Source: Adineta ricciae (lineage: Eukaryota; Rotifera; Eurotatoria; Adinetida; Adinetidae). From it: a DNA stretch of 64,000 bases. Position 1 is the first letter of the stretch; each line of letters opens with the position of its first letter. The notes below the pieces were generated by a model. The model saw nothing but the letters and a program-made list of their open reading frames with translations, ran no database searches and was not told the DNA's origin. The stretch is taken from positions 1 through 64,000 of the forward strand of contig CAJNOJ010000201.1 in NCBI GenBank assembly GCA_905250025.1, read 5' to 3'. Positions 1 through 10,835 of the stretch are shown here, piece after piece. Position numbers and translations under genes: made by a program.

Positions 1-1522
1 AGCTTTTCCATTGGTAAAAAACCTTTTGTATTTGGAATACTACTCCGCAGTCAAATAATGTGGAGAAATCATCTGGTAGTAATTCAGTCGAATGAAATCG
101 TTCAATAGCATCATCTTACCTCACTTGAGAGTTGGAACAACTGATATTACTTATATCTCTTGGCTTGAAAGATTATAATGCATATTTTCCTTTATTGTAA
201 ATTAGTTTTCATTGAATGTATTTACCAATCTGAGTCAAAAATAAACTTAATTGTTTCGTTTGCTACTACCAACAAGTAGCGCTCATCTGTTGGATTCGCT
301 GACCCTGTTCTGAAAGAATTACAAGACTCAGATAAAAACTCTAACGTATATCTCACTCTAATCCGCTTCGAATTAAAGCCACTTTTATGCACATTCTTTT
401 CTTTTAATCCTTTTCTACTTTATTCATGTCAAACTGCTTTCAATTCATTTGTCCAAAGATGTAAGCAAAAGGAACACTGTTTCTAAAGATTTACTAATCG
501 ACTCTCTTCCGACTATTTACAATCAAAAGTCAATTTACTTACACTTATTTTATCTCTTCTAAGCCACCCAAACAAACGCCTGGTCGCTCGTCGGTCTGCC
601 TCCGATCGGCCACTCGCGGCTAGCCGTTACATATCCAACTTTCATTCTTTCATCTAGCTTAAATCTCCTTCAAATTCAATCAAACCATTTCCTTTCATTC
701 CCTGTTAAAGAATCACCAATGTTGTGCCATTGTGACTGTCCAAAACAGCATTTGTTAGAGGAAGTATTATTTCGAGTGGTTAGCAGCAGATAATGTTTGT
801 GTAATATAGCTGTTTATATAATTGTAATGTTGTCAATATACTGATGAGTACGAGTATCCAGCCGGCGGACGCTAATCAGCTATTTGGTTTTATTCTACAT
901 ATTGCTGCTTCAAACACTATCGCCCACAAAAAATCTTTCTTGCAAAAAATCGTACTTTTTCTGAAAAAACAGAACAGAATTTTTCTACAGAAAAACTAAC
1001 ACCAGATTCGATATCTTCGACGCCGATTATCCTTCGGTCGAGTCTTACTCAACAACCAAAAATTTTTTCATTGCCTAATTAGTAATTAACTAATTAGCTG
1101 TCAGAAGTCTCGAAAAACTGACATCGGATTCGTAATCCTAGACCTCGGTTAGCTCATCAGTGGTCAATCTTTGATGATTATAGATAAATTTCGTTGATTT
1201 ATAATATGCTGCAATCTGATTGAATTATGCAAACAAACAAACTTTATGCATTTTCACGACTGTATTTATGTCGCTATAACCCTTTCTTTCAGAAAAGGGA
1301 ATTAATAGGTAAATTTATCAGCATTTTGTTTATTATATGTATTTAGATGTGCACCAGTACAGTTCGAACTGGAACTGACCACATGCTTATATGTATTAAG
1401 CTTTATGATAAATGAATCAAATGAGATAAGAAGAGCACGGAATTGACATTGATTATTATCCTGTATCATTCAAGTAGATTCACACATGAAGAGAGAAGAG
1501 AACAGGAACGAGTAGGAAAGAT
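1..1522. other. Intergenic, no gene recognised
   Basis: AT-rich sequence with stops in all frames and no recognisable protein domain, RNA gene or repeat. A short more GC-rich patch near 580-630 and another near 855-880 stand out by composition only. It probably holds the 3' flank of the minus-strand PHD-finger gene at its right end. Confidence 0.5.
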
Positions 1523-2184
1523 TTATGACATGAATTTAGTGGGTAATACACGTTGCTGTGCAAAGCATTTATCGCATATCCACTCGGCATAAATCTCTTG
1601 TTTGAGCATTTGAAAGACTTGTTTTGTTAATCCAATGCATGTTCGATGATAGAAAAGCCCACAGCCCGATTGACAACGTATCATCTCGTCATTGTCTTGA
1701 GCTTCTTTCCAACATGAACCACATTTCACAATTGAAGGCAAATTCGAATTCCGTGCATGATACTTATGTGACGAATAAGTACATGGCATTAATTGTGTTG
1801 GTGATACATATGTAGACATCATACCACGTGCATCAGAAGAACATTCTGGATGTAGTAAATTATCCATATGTATTTGATGGTGGTGATGACGGCAAGGTAT
1901 GGATTCTATTCCATACAAATCATAAATACACTGGTCTGAATGTGGCGAAGAAAGACTCACGAAGCGTTATCTGTGGATATGGAAGATCATGTGGACCAGA
2001 GGAGCATTCGAGTGGCAACGACTGTTGTTTTAACAGTTGCATATCTTCACTACAAGATGCTTGAGTACTGTTAACTGACGGTAATTGACTGTCATTATCA
2101 CGAAAATATTCATTGATAATGACGTTTTTGAACCCATTGAAATATCCATATAAGATACGTTCCAATTCGTCAACTTCATCAAAT
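1523..2184 (-). CDS. PHD-finger protein, Pygopus-like, 5' end unresolved
   Basis: The last exon encodes a C-terminal PHD finger with the Cys4-His-Cys3 pattern: CGSC, then CQSGC, FYHRTC and WICDKC. The spacing and the segment between the second and third ligand pairs most resemble Pygopus PHD fingers, which read H3K4 methylation in Wnt/beta-catenin transcription; this is a family inference. Upstream on the minus strand an exon can start after an acceptor at 2185-2186 (reading FDEVDELERILYGYF) and end at a GTGAGT donor at 1960. It joins in phase to an acceptor near 1851. No ATG was found, so a further 5' exon is needed, or the gene is 5'-truncated by the repeats that begin at 2262. The Pygopus N-terminal homology domain was not seen. 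Confidence 0.55.
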
Positions 2185-2261
2185 CTGTAAGAGAATACAA
2201 GGACTTTTTCACCAACAGTCCCATCTTACTCGAATTTTCGAATAACGTTTTTCATGTGCTT

Positions 2262-2543
2262 CCCAGGTCAACAAATCCGATCGGATTCCGGGAAACGGAA
2301 TTGCATTGGAATCCGACTAGAAAAATCCCGTCGGTTGTTGCAAATTTTATGGGCGATCTTTTTAGCTATGTTCTATGATGACCCTTAGAAAATCCAGGGA
2401 ATCCATGTTTTGGATCCGATCGGATTGGAGACCGTCAGAATCCAATGTGATTCCGTCACCAGGATTTCATCGGATCCGCCGAATTTCTGTAGGATCTGAT
2501 AAAATCCTATATTGGATCCGAGTATGGGATTGTTCGACCTGGG
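2262..2543 (+). mobile_element. MITE-like element, copy 1
   Basis: About 282 bp bounded by inverted ends: CCCAGGTCAACAAAT on the left and TTGTTCGACCTGGG on the right. It is filled with short GGATCCGAT/ATCCGATCGG-type words and has no coding capacity. The second copy at 2922-3112 has the same ends and interior in the opposite orientation. This copy has extra sequence near 2315-2405 that the other lacks. No convincing target-site duplication was seen. Confidence 0.6.
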
Positions 2544-2921
2544 TTGTCAATGTCGAGGGTAATCTGCTGTTTTAAAAACGTGTCTTCTATCTAAAACTGA
2601 CAAATATTCATACGCTATTTTTAAGCAAAATATTCCCTTTACTTGAATGGTCAAAAATATTTTGTCTGTTTTTGATTTTGCTTCCAGTTTAATATCCATA
2701 TTGTAGTATTTAAAATGACGAAGACACCGCTTGGTAGTAAGTGATTCGCAATGGCGTTGTTCTGGCTTAAATAGAAAAAAGTGTGTGAGTAAAAGTTTTC
2801 ATTTTTCTTACTAGATTTGAAAGATCAAAGAAATCGTTTTTTGCGAGAGTTGATTGCACGTATTTGGCCATACTTAGGAATTCATTAGGGTTTGAACTTT
2901 TATTTATATACGACATTAGTA
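2544..2921. other. Spacer between the two inverted MITE-like copies
   Basis: 378 bp of AT-rich DNA with no long reading frame. Together with the flanking inverted copies it would form a large hairpin-like arrangement. I see nothing else in it. Confidence 0.4.
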
Positions 2922-3112
2922 CCCAGGTCGAACAATCCCATACTCGGATCCCATCGGATCCAATATAGGATTTTATTAGATCCTACAGGAATTCCACGCA
3001 TCCGATGAAATCCTGGTGACGGAATCGCATTGGATTCTGACGGTCTCGAATCCGATCGGATTTTGTCGGATGGTCGGATCCGGTGAGATCCGATCGAATT
3101 TGTTGACCTGGG
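2922..3112 (-). mobile_element. MITE-like element, copy 2 (inverted)
   Basis: 191 bp beginning CCCAGGTCGAACAATCCCAT and ending TTGTTGACCTGGG, the reverse complement of copy 1. The element is flanked by TA on both sides (2920-2921 and 3113-3114). This fits a TA target-site duplication of the Tc1/mariner type, though two bases are weak evidence. It is non-coding. Confidence 0.65.
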
Positions 3113-3610
3113 TACATAATGGAGAATAAAAAATCCTACTGAAGAGATTTGAATGCGTTCGTCGTGTTGAATTTGATTCGAGATTCCGTACTTAATACGT
3201 GAGACTGTATAAAGCCTAACGCGTGGTAAGAACAGAAAACGAAAGAATTTCGCTATGTAGTATATGCATAAGCGAATAAATCACAACAATACCGAATATC
3301 TATTGGTTCGTATGTTACGCAATTGTTTGAATAGAAAGAGAGTGCCGTTGCCGATAGATTGAGGAAATCTATGCAATAATTCACGATGAATATTCTTCAT
3401 TTATTCTTCTAAAGCACTGCTATCTATTCAATTATCTGTTTATTTCTGAGGAAAAGCACTCTATATGTGCCACTTAGAGAGTAAAAAGTTAAAGAGAAAA
3501 TGCTTTATCATGGAAGGGTTGACACTAGTGCAATCACTGAAGAGCAAGGATTTTTCAATAACAAAAAACAAATCGTGCAATTTTCGACAACGAAATTGTA
3601 GAATGTGAAC
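3113..3610. other. Intergenic, no gene recognised
   Basis: AT-rich DNA with no Rel-domain sequence, so the ankyrin piece that follows lacks the partner domain it has in gene A. Confidence 0.4.
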
Positions 3611-4138
3611 ATGAAAATATATGTGCTAATCGAATGCATTCCGGGCACTAACATCGACCTGTTTCAGTCAACAAATCACAATGGTGAATCATTTCTACTT
3701 CACGCTGTACGACTCAACCGTCTCAGTGTGGTCAAAGCTCTTTTCGAGTTGAAGAACTCTGCTGAACTACTCGATGCGGTGAACAATGAAGGAGAGAACA
3801 TTGTTCATTTGATGGCAAAAGACAAGGAGCTGAAGGAGATGCTCGATGTATTTGTTGATTACTGTGAGAGAAAATCGATAAATATGCAAGACAAGTTCGA
3901 TAAGGTGGAGAAAACCAATCGGGGACTCTTAGAATCAGCAATTGTGCACAATAATCTCTGGGCTGTGCGAGCTCTCCTTCCAAGCTTCAATAAAGATGTT
4001 TGTAAGAGTAATGGCGACAATCTTATTCATCTTGCTGTTCGCTTTGGTGATCTTGAACTACTCAAATGCTTATTAGATAATGAAGAACTGAAGAAACAGG
4101 GAAATGGGCCAATGATTCCAACCGAACTAGCAGAATAA
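3611..4138 (+). pseudogene. Detached ankyrin-repeat fragment of an NF-kB p105/Relish-like gene
   Basis: The open frame encodes about 175 residues of ankyrin repeats (NHNGESFLLHA, NEGENIVHLMA, NGDNLIHLAV). Bases 3638-3921 match 8331-8614 of gene A with only about 11 differences by my count. A long internal stretch is identical including third codon positions, so the duplication or conversion is recent. The two copies diverge after that: this one adds a further complete ankyrin repeat (SNGDNLIHLAVRFGDLELL) before stopping, whereas gene A stops early. Upstream homology breaks at about 3637, and the 13 or so N-terminal residues after the ATG look like fortuitous coding. An AATAAA lies at 4248-4253. 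It may be a 5'-truncated pseudogene or a stand-alone IkB-like ankyrin protein; I lean to the former. Confidence 0.6.
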
Positions 4139-5388
4139 TTGGAACATGATGGATTTCCATAAAAAAAACTGATATTTTATCTGAGTCGTGACTAAAAAGG
4201 AAAGACAGTGGAAAATATTTATTACAAATAATAACGATTCATTCAATAATAAAGTTTACTCGTTTATCTTATCATTAAATGCGCTTTAAATAGGAACGAT
4301 TCATATGTGGGAAAGAAGATGTTGGTATTTGGTTAATATTAATTTTGAAAAGATGATCGTATTCGAATAGGGAACCGTGATTCATGCGACCGTCCGTCAC
4401 ACAATCACGTAAAGAACAGTTGATTTGACTCTCGATCATACGAAAAACTAACAGGTCAATGTACACCTTTCGGAAGACGTCTGATATTTCATTCATTAGG
4501 AGATAAACATTGGATTAAAAAAGTAACTATTCAAAAATAGAGTTGTGGATCGTGATTCATATATTGTGTCTACTTTAAGAACTGTGTACGATTATAGTAA
4601 AAGAATTAAATATGACACAGCGATACTCATCTTGGACCGTGATTATCATCAGCTGTTGTTTTATTTTATAATGCGATTCTAACGTTCTATTCTATACAAT
4701 GATATTTTGGTTATTCACTTTATAAGATTTCTTGATGTGCAGCCATTCGCAGTTAATCTTTCATATCCATGACTACATTTTCCCTGTGCAACGATTATTA
4801 GTAGTCTGTTCACAGTCAGATATTCGTATATACATGGTTTTTGACTATGTGGCTGATTTCTAGCTGAAGGAATAACCTTGACAGCAGTTGAATCTATTTT
4901 CTCAAATCTGTGATTGTAGCTCTCATCTTTGTAAATGTATGAATTGTACATTACTATATCGTGAAAATATAGGGAAAGTAAAAACTAACAGCTAGGTTTA
5001 TTCTGTTGAACGAGCATCTGGGGATTTAAAATGCAGCTTAACTGCTCGAAGATTCATAGTTGTTTTTAGTAGAGATCTCGCACAAACCCCAGGAACACTT
5101 TCTGCGGTAGCGGATATGTCGGCAGTTTCCAGTTTTTCCAAAAGTTTAGACGCGACTAAATACCAAACTGAATTTCACGTATTCAAAATGACCTTGTGTT
5201 CATTGATATGCCATTGAAGAAAGTTCTTGATTCAATAGAAGCACTGGTAATGCATTATGCAGAAGCCGATAATGAAAGCATCTAGATTCGTAGTACTGAT
5301 GTTCTTGATATGAGGTATTTATTTCTGTTGAGAGCAAATATTAGTTTTCCTTGAACAAGTCGGAAATAGAATCGAAGATTTATTGCCA
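4139..5388. other. Intergenic with two short unassigned minus-strand frames
   Basis: No convincing gene. Two minus-strand frames of 70-80 codons (4275-4496 and 4715-4951) match no family I recognise and lack clear splice links. They may be remnants or chance. Confidence 0.35.
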
Positions 5389-5808
5389 TTATATATGTGA
5401 AAGAAAAATTAGTATGATAACTACAAAATGTCTATGAAAACTTTTTCTTACATCTATCGCACCATTCAAATGTTGATTATTACAATAGTTCGTGAAACAG
5501 CATGTTACACTGGCAAATTTCTGCGAAGTCTGTAACATTTGCTGGCATGTTGTGTTTGACACTATCATCCACATCCATTTCCGTGCTTGTGACTGCTGTT
5601 CTTGTAATGTACAAATTGTATCATTTGTACTACAGATATATTTATAACTTGTACATGTACACGTACCATTGGTACACCTTCCTCCCCAGAAATCACTGTT
5701 CAAGATTATGATAGGAGTGAGAAAATCTGACGTTCCATGATAACAGATCAAACTTGACACATAGATAGTAGTGCATGTAAGGAGAGTAAGTAGAGTAAGC
5801 AGTTTCAT
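5389..5808 (-). CDS. Ly6/uPAR-like three-finger domain protein, GPI-anchor type
   Basis: A 139-residue single-exon protein. Residues 1-20 form a signal peptide (leucine/threonine-rich). The mature part is cysteine-rich and ends with the Ly6/three-finger signature CCFTNYCNN. A hydrophobic tail (HFVVIILIFLSHI) at the extreme C-terminus fits a GPI-attachment signal. Such proteins are small extracellular modulators or adhesion factors at the outer membrane; the specific role here is unknown. The start is a true ATG directly before the signal peptide. The TGTACA/GTACC-rich stretch inside (around 5607-5680) encodes Cys/Thr/Tyr-rich sequence. No operon-like partner is present. Confidence 0.7.
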   Translation of the reverse strand: MKLLTLLTLLTCTTIYVSSLICYHGTSDFLTPIIILNSDFWGGRCTNGTCTCTSYKYICSTNDTICTLQEQQSQARKWMWMIVSNTTCQQMLQTSQKFASVTCCFTNYCNNQHLNGAIDVRKSFHRHFVVIILIFLSHI

Positions 5809-6520
5809 ATGTACTGTGAGTGAAATGAGAGGTCTATTAAGTCACATTTATGCGCTTTTATGATGCCGTTTTGATTACTTTGATTGAATCTAATATACAG
5901 TTTTTCTCTTGTACATCTAGATCATAAGTCATTTTTTTGCCTATAGGAAGTTTAGTGTACGATTGACTTTTATAAATGAATGAGTGTTGAAAGGAGAGAA
6001 GAAAAAACGTACAATATTAGTATGGCTTATAATGTTTGTAACACGATAGGTTGAAGGTTGCCCAGGAAAGAACCTCTCTCAAATTCAAGGTATAGATAAT
6101 CGATGCAATCCATTCCCTCAAGTAGTGAAAATGAAACTATTGATGTTCGTTTAAAACCCCAGTTCGAACGTACCGAAATTGTATGAATCATGCAGGTTAG
6201 AAATGGGGAAGAAAAATAGTGACTGCTCTACCTAAAACACGTCTTTTCATATACGGCTATATTGAAGAATGTTACAAAATAAGTTTAATGCTTACGAAAG
6301 TATTCTTTCAACGTAAACAACACGAAGGATGACTATTTTTCCACTGTGGGAATCATGATGTCACGCGGGAAGGATAGAAGATACCAATTAAAGGTAGACT
6401 GGGAATTTTTTCGTTTTCTTCCCAAATGCGTCTAAACATATGTATATATATACAAACTAGCATACAGTAGACTTCTAATTGTTATTCGTTCATTTCCAAA
6501 TACGCAAACGCCATTCTACA
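5809..6520. other. Divergent promoter region between Ly6-like gene and Rel gene A
   Basis: 712 bp without a reading frame of interest, separating two divergently transcribed genes, so it should contain both promoters. A GGGAATTTTT word near 6400 is close to, but not, a kappa-B consensus. Confidence 0.4.
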
Positions 6521-8687
6521 ATGAATACAAATAGTGCAGCTTCGTCGTATAGTATGTTTCGATTATTATCAACCAAAGTTTACTTACCGCATCTTTTCCA
6601 GCATTCACACCTTTCTCATCTCTCCCATCCGTGGAAGCACTGGAAATAATTGCACAACCGTATCATTCGTCGAAACTGCGATACCGTTCGGATTACAAAA
6701 GTAACCAAAATCGACGTGGAGTTCTCCTGAGCCAAAATAATCCAAATTACAAAAATCCAGCTATTCGTGTACGTTGTCTATCTCCATTAGGCGTATTTAA
6801 TCTAAATATTTGACTCTAGATTCCAAAAGTATATCTAAATTCTACGGAGCAGTACTGCATACGTGTTTGTTTGGTAACTGTTGTAAATGAGAACACTAAT
6901 CATCGCTACATACATCCGTATGATCTGGAAGACATTCAAAATGAAGAATATAATGACCGTCAAAACCAAGCTGTTTGGTATCCGATTTTAGAAGAAGACG
7001 TTGGCGGCATCAAATGGTATGAGGGAAAAAGAATTTTTTTGTGATGATATAATTTGGTTTGTTTAAACATAGTTTTCCGAATTTACGAGTAGTAAAGAAA
7101 AAAGCAGATGACATAAAAGCGTATGGTGATTTACGAGTACTCGACTCTATGAGTAAGTTCTTGTCTATGTTTTTAAGAAAGGACTGAAATGATGTGATTG
7201 TTGCAGATGAACAGTCAACCCCACAATTAACAACCGCTAAAGAAACGATCAAAGAATTTAACCTTGAAATATCTCAACTAACATTTACAGTTGGCAAGAA
7301 AGTCTCCAATGATGGAGTTCCATCGTTGATTTTATTTTCTTCGACGACAATATTCTCTGACCGAATGACTGAGCATGTCACTCGAGATGTTGACTCAGAT
7401 ATTATGTCTAGAGAGTCAAACACCTTAGAATCTCCAACATCCGCATTAGGTACTCCTTGCCATATGTACCAGTATGCACCGCGATATGGTTATCAGGATA
7501 CGAATGAGACTGTATTGATTTTTTATACATCGAAACTAAAGCCAAAGATATATGGAGGTTTGATCATGTTGCATGTGTCAATTATTCTATTAATCAAGTT
7601 TTTCTCACAGATTTAGAAGTAAAATTTGAATGTAAAAGAACAGATAGCTTATGGTCACAACATGTTCTAAATCTCGAAGTTAAGGATCAAATGGTATCAT
7701 TTCAAACACCAATATATCCATACCCTATCAACCAGATAACACCTGTGACAATTGTTTTGCAACAAAGAAAAAGAAGTCTAGAATCACTTGTATATCATTA
7801 TCTTCCTACAGGTAAATATATCAATGATATGATTTTGTCCTTATTAATACGATTCTATCGGTTTAGATCGGTGTGCGAATTGTCACAAACGAACTATGTC
7901 ATATACGACTTCGGTGGAACGAATGAATTTGAATAAACGACACAGGTCTACGCCATTCGACGACGAAGAAACAACTGATGATGCTTGCTTCAAGCAAGGA
8001 CCGTCTGAAGAGACAGTCAGTGAACTTTATCCATAAAAGTCGTAACTTATTGCTTTGTTTAGAAATATTCAGCATCAAATGCATCCATTGGATGTAAGTA
8101 TTGTGCTAAATAGTAATTTTTCACCTGTTGGTTTTATAGTTTCTTCACTATCGATCATTGATGATGTGGATCGAATACTATTAAATAAAATGGACGACAG
8201 TATTGAGGCTTTATTTTCCGATAATGATTTGAAACCGTTCTTGCGCATCTCTCGAGCATTCATTCGAAAACAACCTCAACTACTTCACATAGCCACTCAA
8301 CGCAATCATTCAGATCTTCTCGTCAAATTCATTCCGGGTACTAACATCGACCTGTTTCAATCAACGAATCACAATGGTGAATCATTTCTACTTCACGCTG
8401 CACGTCTCAACCGTCTCAGTGTGGTCAAAGCTCTTTTGGAGTTGAAGAACTCTGCTGAACTACTCGATGCGGTGAACAATGAAGGAGAGAACATTGTTCA
8501 TTTGATGGCAAAAGACAAGGAGCTGAAGGAGATGCTCGATGTATTTGTTGATTACTGTGACAGAAAATCGATAAATATGCAAGAAAGATTTGATAAGGTG
8601 GAGAAAACCAATCGAAGACCATTGGAATTAGCGTTTCTGAATCAAAATCGATCGGCGATGCGTATTCTGTCGAAAATGTTCCATTGA
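6521..8687 (+). CDS. Rel gene A: NF-kB p105/Relish-like, RHD + IPT + ankyrin repeats
   Basis: Nine exons join in frame: 6521-6551, 6602-6768, 6820-7016, 7073-7152, 7207-7557, 7611-7811, 7867-8015, 8063-8093 and 8140-8687. They give about 584 residues. The N-terminal half is a Rel DNA-binding domain (AQPYHSSKLRYRSDY at the recognition loop, IRVCLVTV, KEFNLEISQLTFTVGKK). An IPT/TIG dimerisation domain follows (LEVKFECKR, VSFQTPIYPYPI, QQRKRSLESLVYHYLPT). Then comes a DRCANC motif, a basic stretch (NKRHRS, likely nuclear localisation) and C-terminal ankyrin repeats (PQLLHIATQRNH, NGESFLLHAARLNR). This is the class I NF-kB layout, in which the ankyrin part restrains the Rel part in the cytoplasm. 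The ankyrin array is short, roughly three repeats. If the 8016-8062 intron were retained, a stop at 8034-8036 would yield an ankyrin-free form. Confidence 0.8.
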
Positions 8688-9573
8688 TCGTAGGTCTCCT
8701 TCACCCCAAACTCATATTTGAAAGAAAAAAAGAGACGACTTCAGAAAATAAAATTATTGCATTTGCACAAACCAATCGTATGTATGCTGCGTTATTTTTC
8801 TGTGTATTCACCCACATCCATCACAGTAAAACTCTTGAATCCTTTGACATATGTCGGTGATTATTTGCTTGAATCGATTCATTCTTTCCCACGCAAAAGT
8901 ATTAATAATAAATTTTTCTTTTTCGAAAAAAACACGAAACCAAAATCGGAAAATTACTTTGACACACTCAGTCAATATTTGCAAATAAAATGTCGAGTCG
9001 AATGTTGTCTCCAAACGTCTAACTCACATAAGTCGCACATAGCATATCGTGGGACTTTATCGTTCAGAAAGGGATTTTTGTAGTTCTTTTGGACGTCAGA
9101 CGGGCAAATTGATACTAAGAATGAAAGTTTATTTTAGATATTATTGAGAAGACTTTAAAAAGATGGAAATTTACCTTGTTACAAAGATCTGTGCATTGTG
9201 ATAGTATAATTTGTTATGAATTATAATTTGAAGTGTCTCCAGCAAATGCCCTGAAGGAAATCACAACGATGGTTTTTCATTTCGGAAGTCATTTATAGTA
9301 CAACATTTTCGTTCTTTTCGATTGCACCTCAAAATAAAACAACAAGGGAAGCAACTACTGCGTGGCGTTGTCTCTTGTGTCAACAGAACGTATGAAAAAA
9401 CGAATGACGATAGGTTATATCCAAACACGTGCTAATAGAATAACAAAAGATGTCATAGGCATTTTCAGTCTAGGTCTTTTCCTAGTCTCTTGAGCCATAG
9501 TTATATATATCATCGTATATGTGGATGACGAAAGACTTAAAACGATTCAATTGATTGAGTTTCATTTGAACTC
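8688..9573. other. Intergenic between Rel genes A and B
   Basis: 886 bp. An AATAAA near 8746 can serve gene A. A plus-strand frame of about 120 codons at 8718-9083 has low-complexity, charged and Phe-rich content and no family resemblance; I regard it as chance. No further Rel exon was found. Confidence 0.4.
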
Positions 9574-10835
9574 ATGGCAACAAACTGCACCCAACAAGTG
9601 CGTATCCTCGCACAACCGCAAGCGTTCTGCAGAGAACGATATAACAGTGAAATGAATCACGACAATCACAGAGCGAATCGATTTCTACGTAGCGATCAGC
9701 CTGATTTCGATTATCCGACAATCGAAGTAGATATTCTTGCCATTGTTTTGTGATCATTTTATGATTCATTTTGCTTAGATTCCCGACATATGGAGACAAA
9801 ACTGTACACATATTCGAGTAACATTAGTGACCGTTCCATGGGAACAAGCACCAGAAAGATGCATACATCCGTATCCAATTATTACACCGGACTCAGATGC
9901 AATCTTACACAAGGAAATGAACACGATTTATTTTGCAGTATCAGACGATGAACGTCAAACAGGCAGGAAAAGGTAAGTATTGTATCCATAGCAATGCTCG
10001 GTTGGAATATTAATTTTCGTTTCCATTTTAGTTTTCGTATCAGGCGTGCAAAATTAACCCAGAATGATTTAAGAAATATCGGATCGTTATACATTCTGGA
10101 TACTGATCGTCGAGATGAAAATCGTATCGGTCCTGTCGTTGATCCTCGACAAATCATTAATACTTACCAATTAGGAAAATCTCAATTACTATTTTCTGTT
10201 GTCGGAAGCGAAAATGGTTCGCCATTGGTTATATATGGTACGACTTCTGTATATTCGGTCATTATGAGCGCACCTGTGAATACAACTAATGATGAAAATA
10301 CATGCATTAGATTTGCACCATCTAAAGGTTCTTGGGATGGCGGTGAAACTATTTTGATGTTCATACCAGACTTAGATAAACGAAAACGTGAGTGATTCGA
10401 TTTTCATTATAATGTCAGTTTTGCTGGTAATGTATCGTCTTTTTAGCCTGTGAGATCTATTTCGAATATCCTGGCAGTCCAAATGCTTCAGTCACATTTA
10501 AATATATCGATGTGAAAACACTTGAATTTAGAACTCCACGATGTCCATTTCCAGAAAATAGTCAGCATAGTGTCGTAGTGCCTATTGTTATCACGTACAG
10601 TGGAACAAAAGTGAAACGTGTTAACTTTCTCTATCACACCCGTACGTATCGAACTGATTTAATTGAAAATATTTTTATTTTGTATTTCTTTTTCTTTGAA
10701 GCAGACAGATGTTTAAACTGCGATAGACAAGCAATTTTTGATTCATGTGAAAGTTCAAATTCATCCAGTGCACAATCAACAACAGTCGATCAACTGTATC
10801 TTGAAGATGACTTTGATTTGGATGATAATGAATAA
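9574..10835 (+). CDS. Rel gene B: NF-kB-like, RHD + IPT, no ankyrin repeats
   Basis: Five exons (9574-9726, 9779-9972, 10032-10387, 10447-10641, 10702-10835) give about 343 residues. The Rel DNA-binding part aligns with gene A (VRILAQPQAFCRERYNSE; IRVTLVTVPWE; TYQLGKSQLLFSVVG). An IPT dimerisation domain follows (WDGGETILMFIPDLDK, EIYFEYPG, LEFRTPRCPFP, VNFLYH). It ends with PDRCLNCDRQ and an acidic tail (EDDFDLDDNE). The last acceptor at 10700-10701 was chosen because it restores the CLNC alignment with gene A. An upstream in-frame TGA at 9556-9558 supports ATG 9574. The protein resembles a Rel/RelA-type subunit without ankyrin self-inhibition, though no clear transactivation domain beyond the acidic tail is seen. 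Confidence 0.75.

Noticed and set aside
841-880. CTGATGAG word resembling a hammerhead ribozyme core
   Set aside because: No GAAA core element or paired stems follow at the right spacing.
4275-4951. Two minus-strand frames that might form a gene
   Set aside because: No common family, no ATG/splice arrangement joining them, and composition close to background.
6400-6425. Possible kappa-B site in front of Rel gene A
   Set aside because: GGGAATTTTT departs from the GGGRNWYYCC consensus at the 3' half; such words are frequent in AT-rich DNA.
8718-9083. 121-codon frame after Rel gene A
   Set aside because: Charged, Phe-rich, no family resemblance; it overlaps the expected 3' UTR with its AATAAA.
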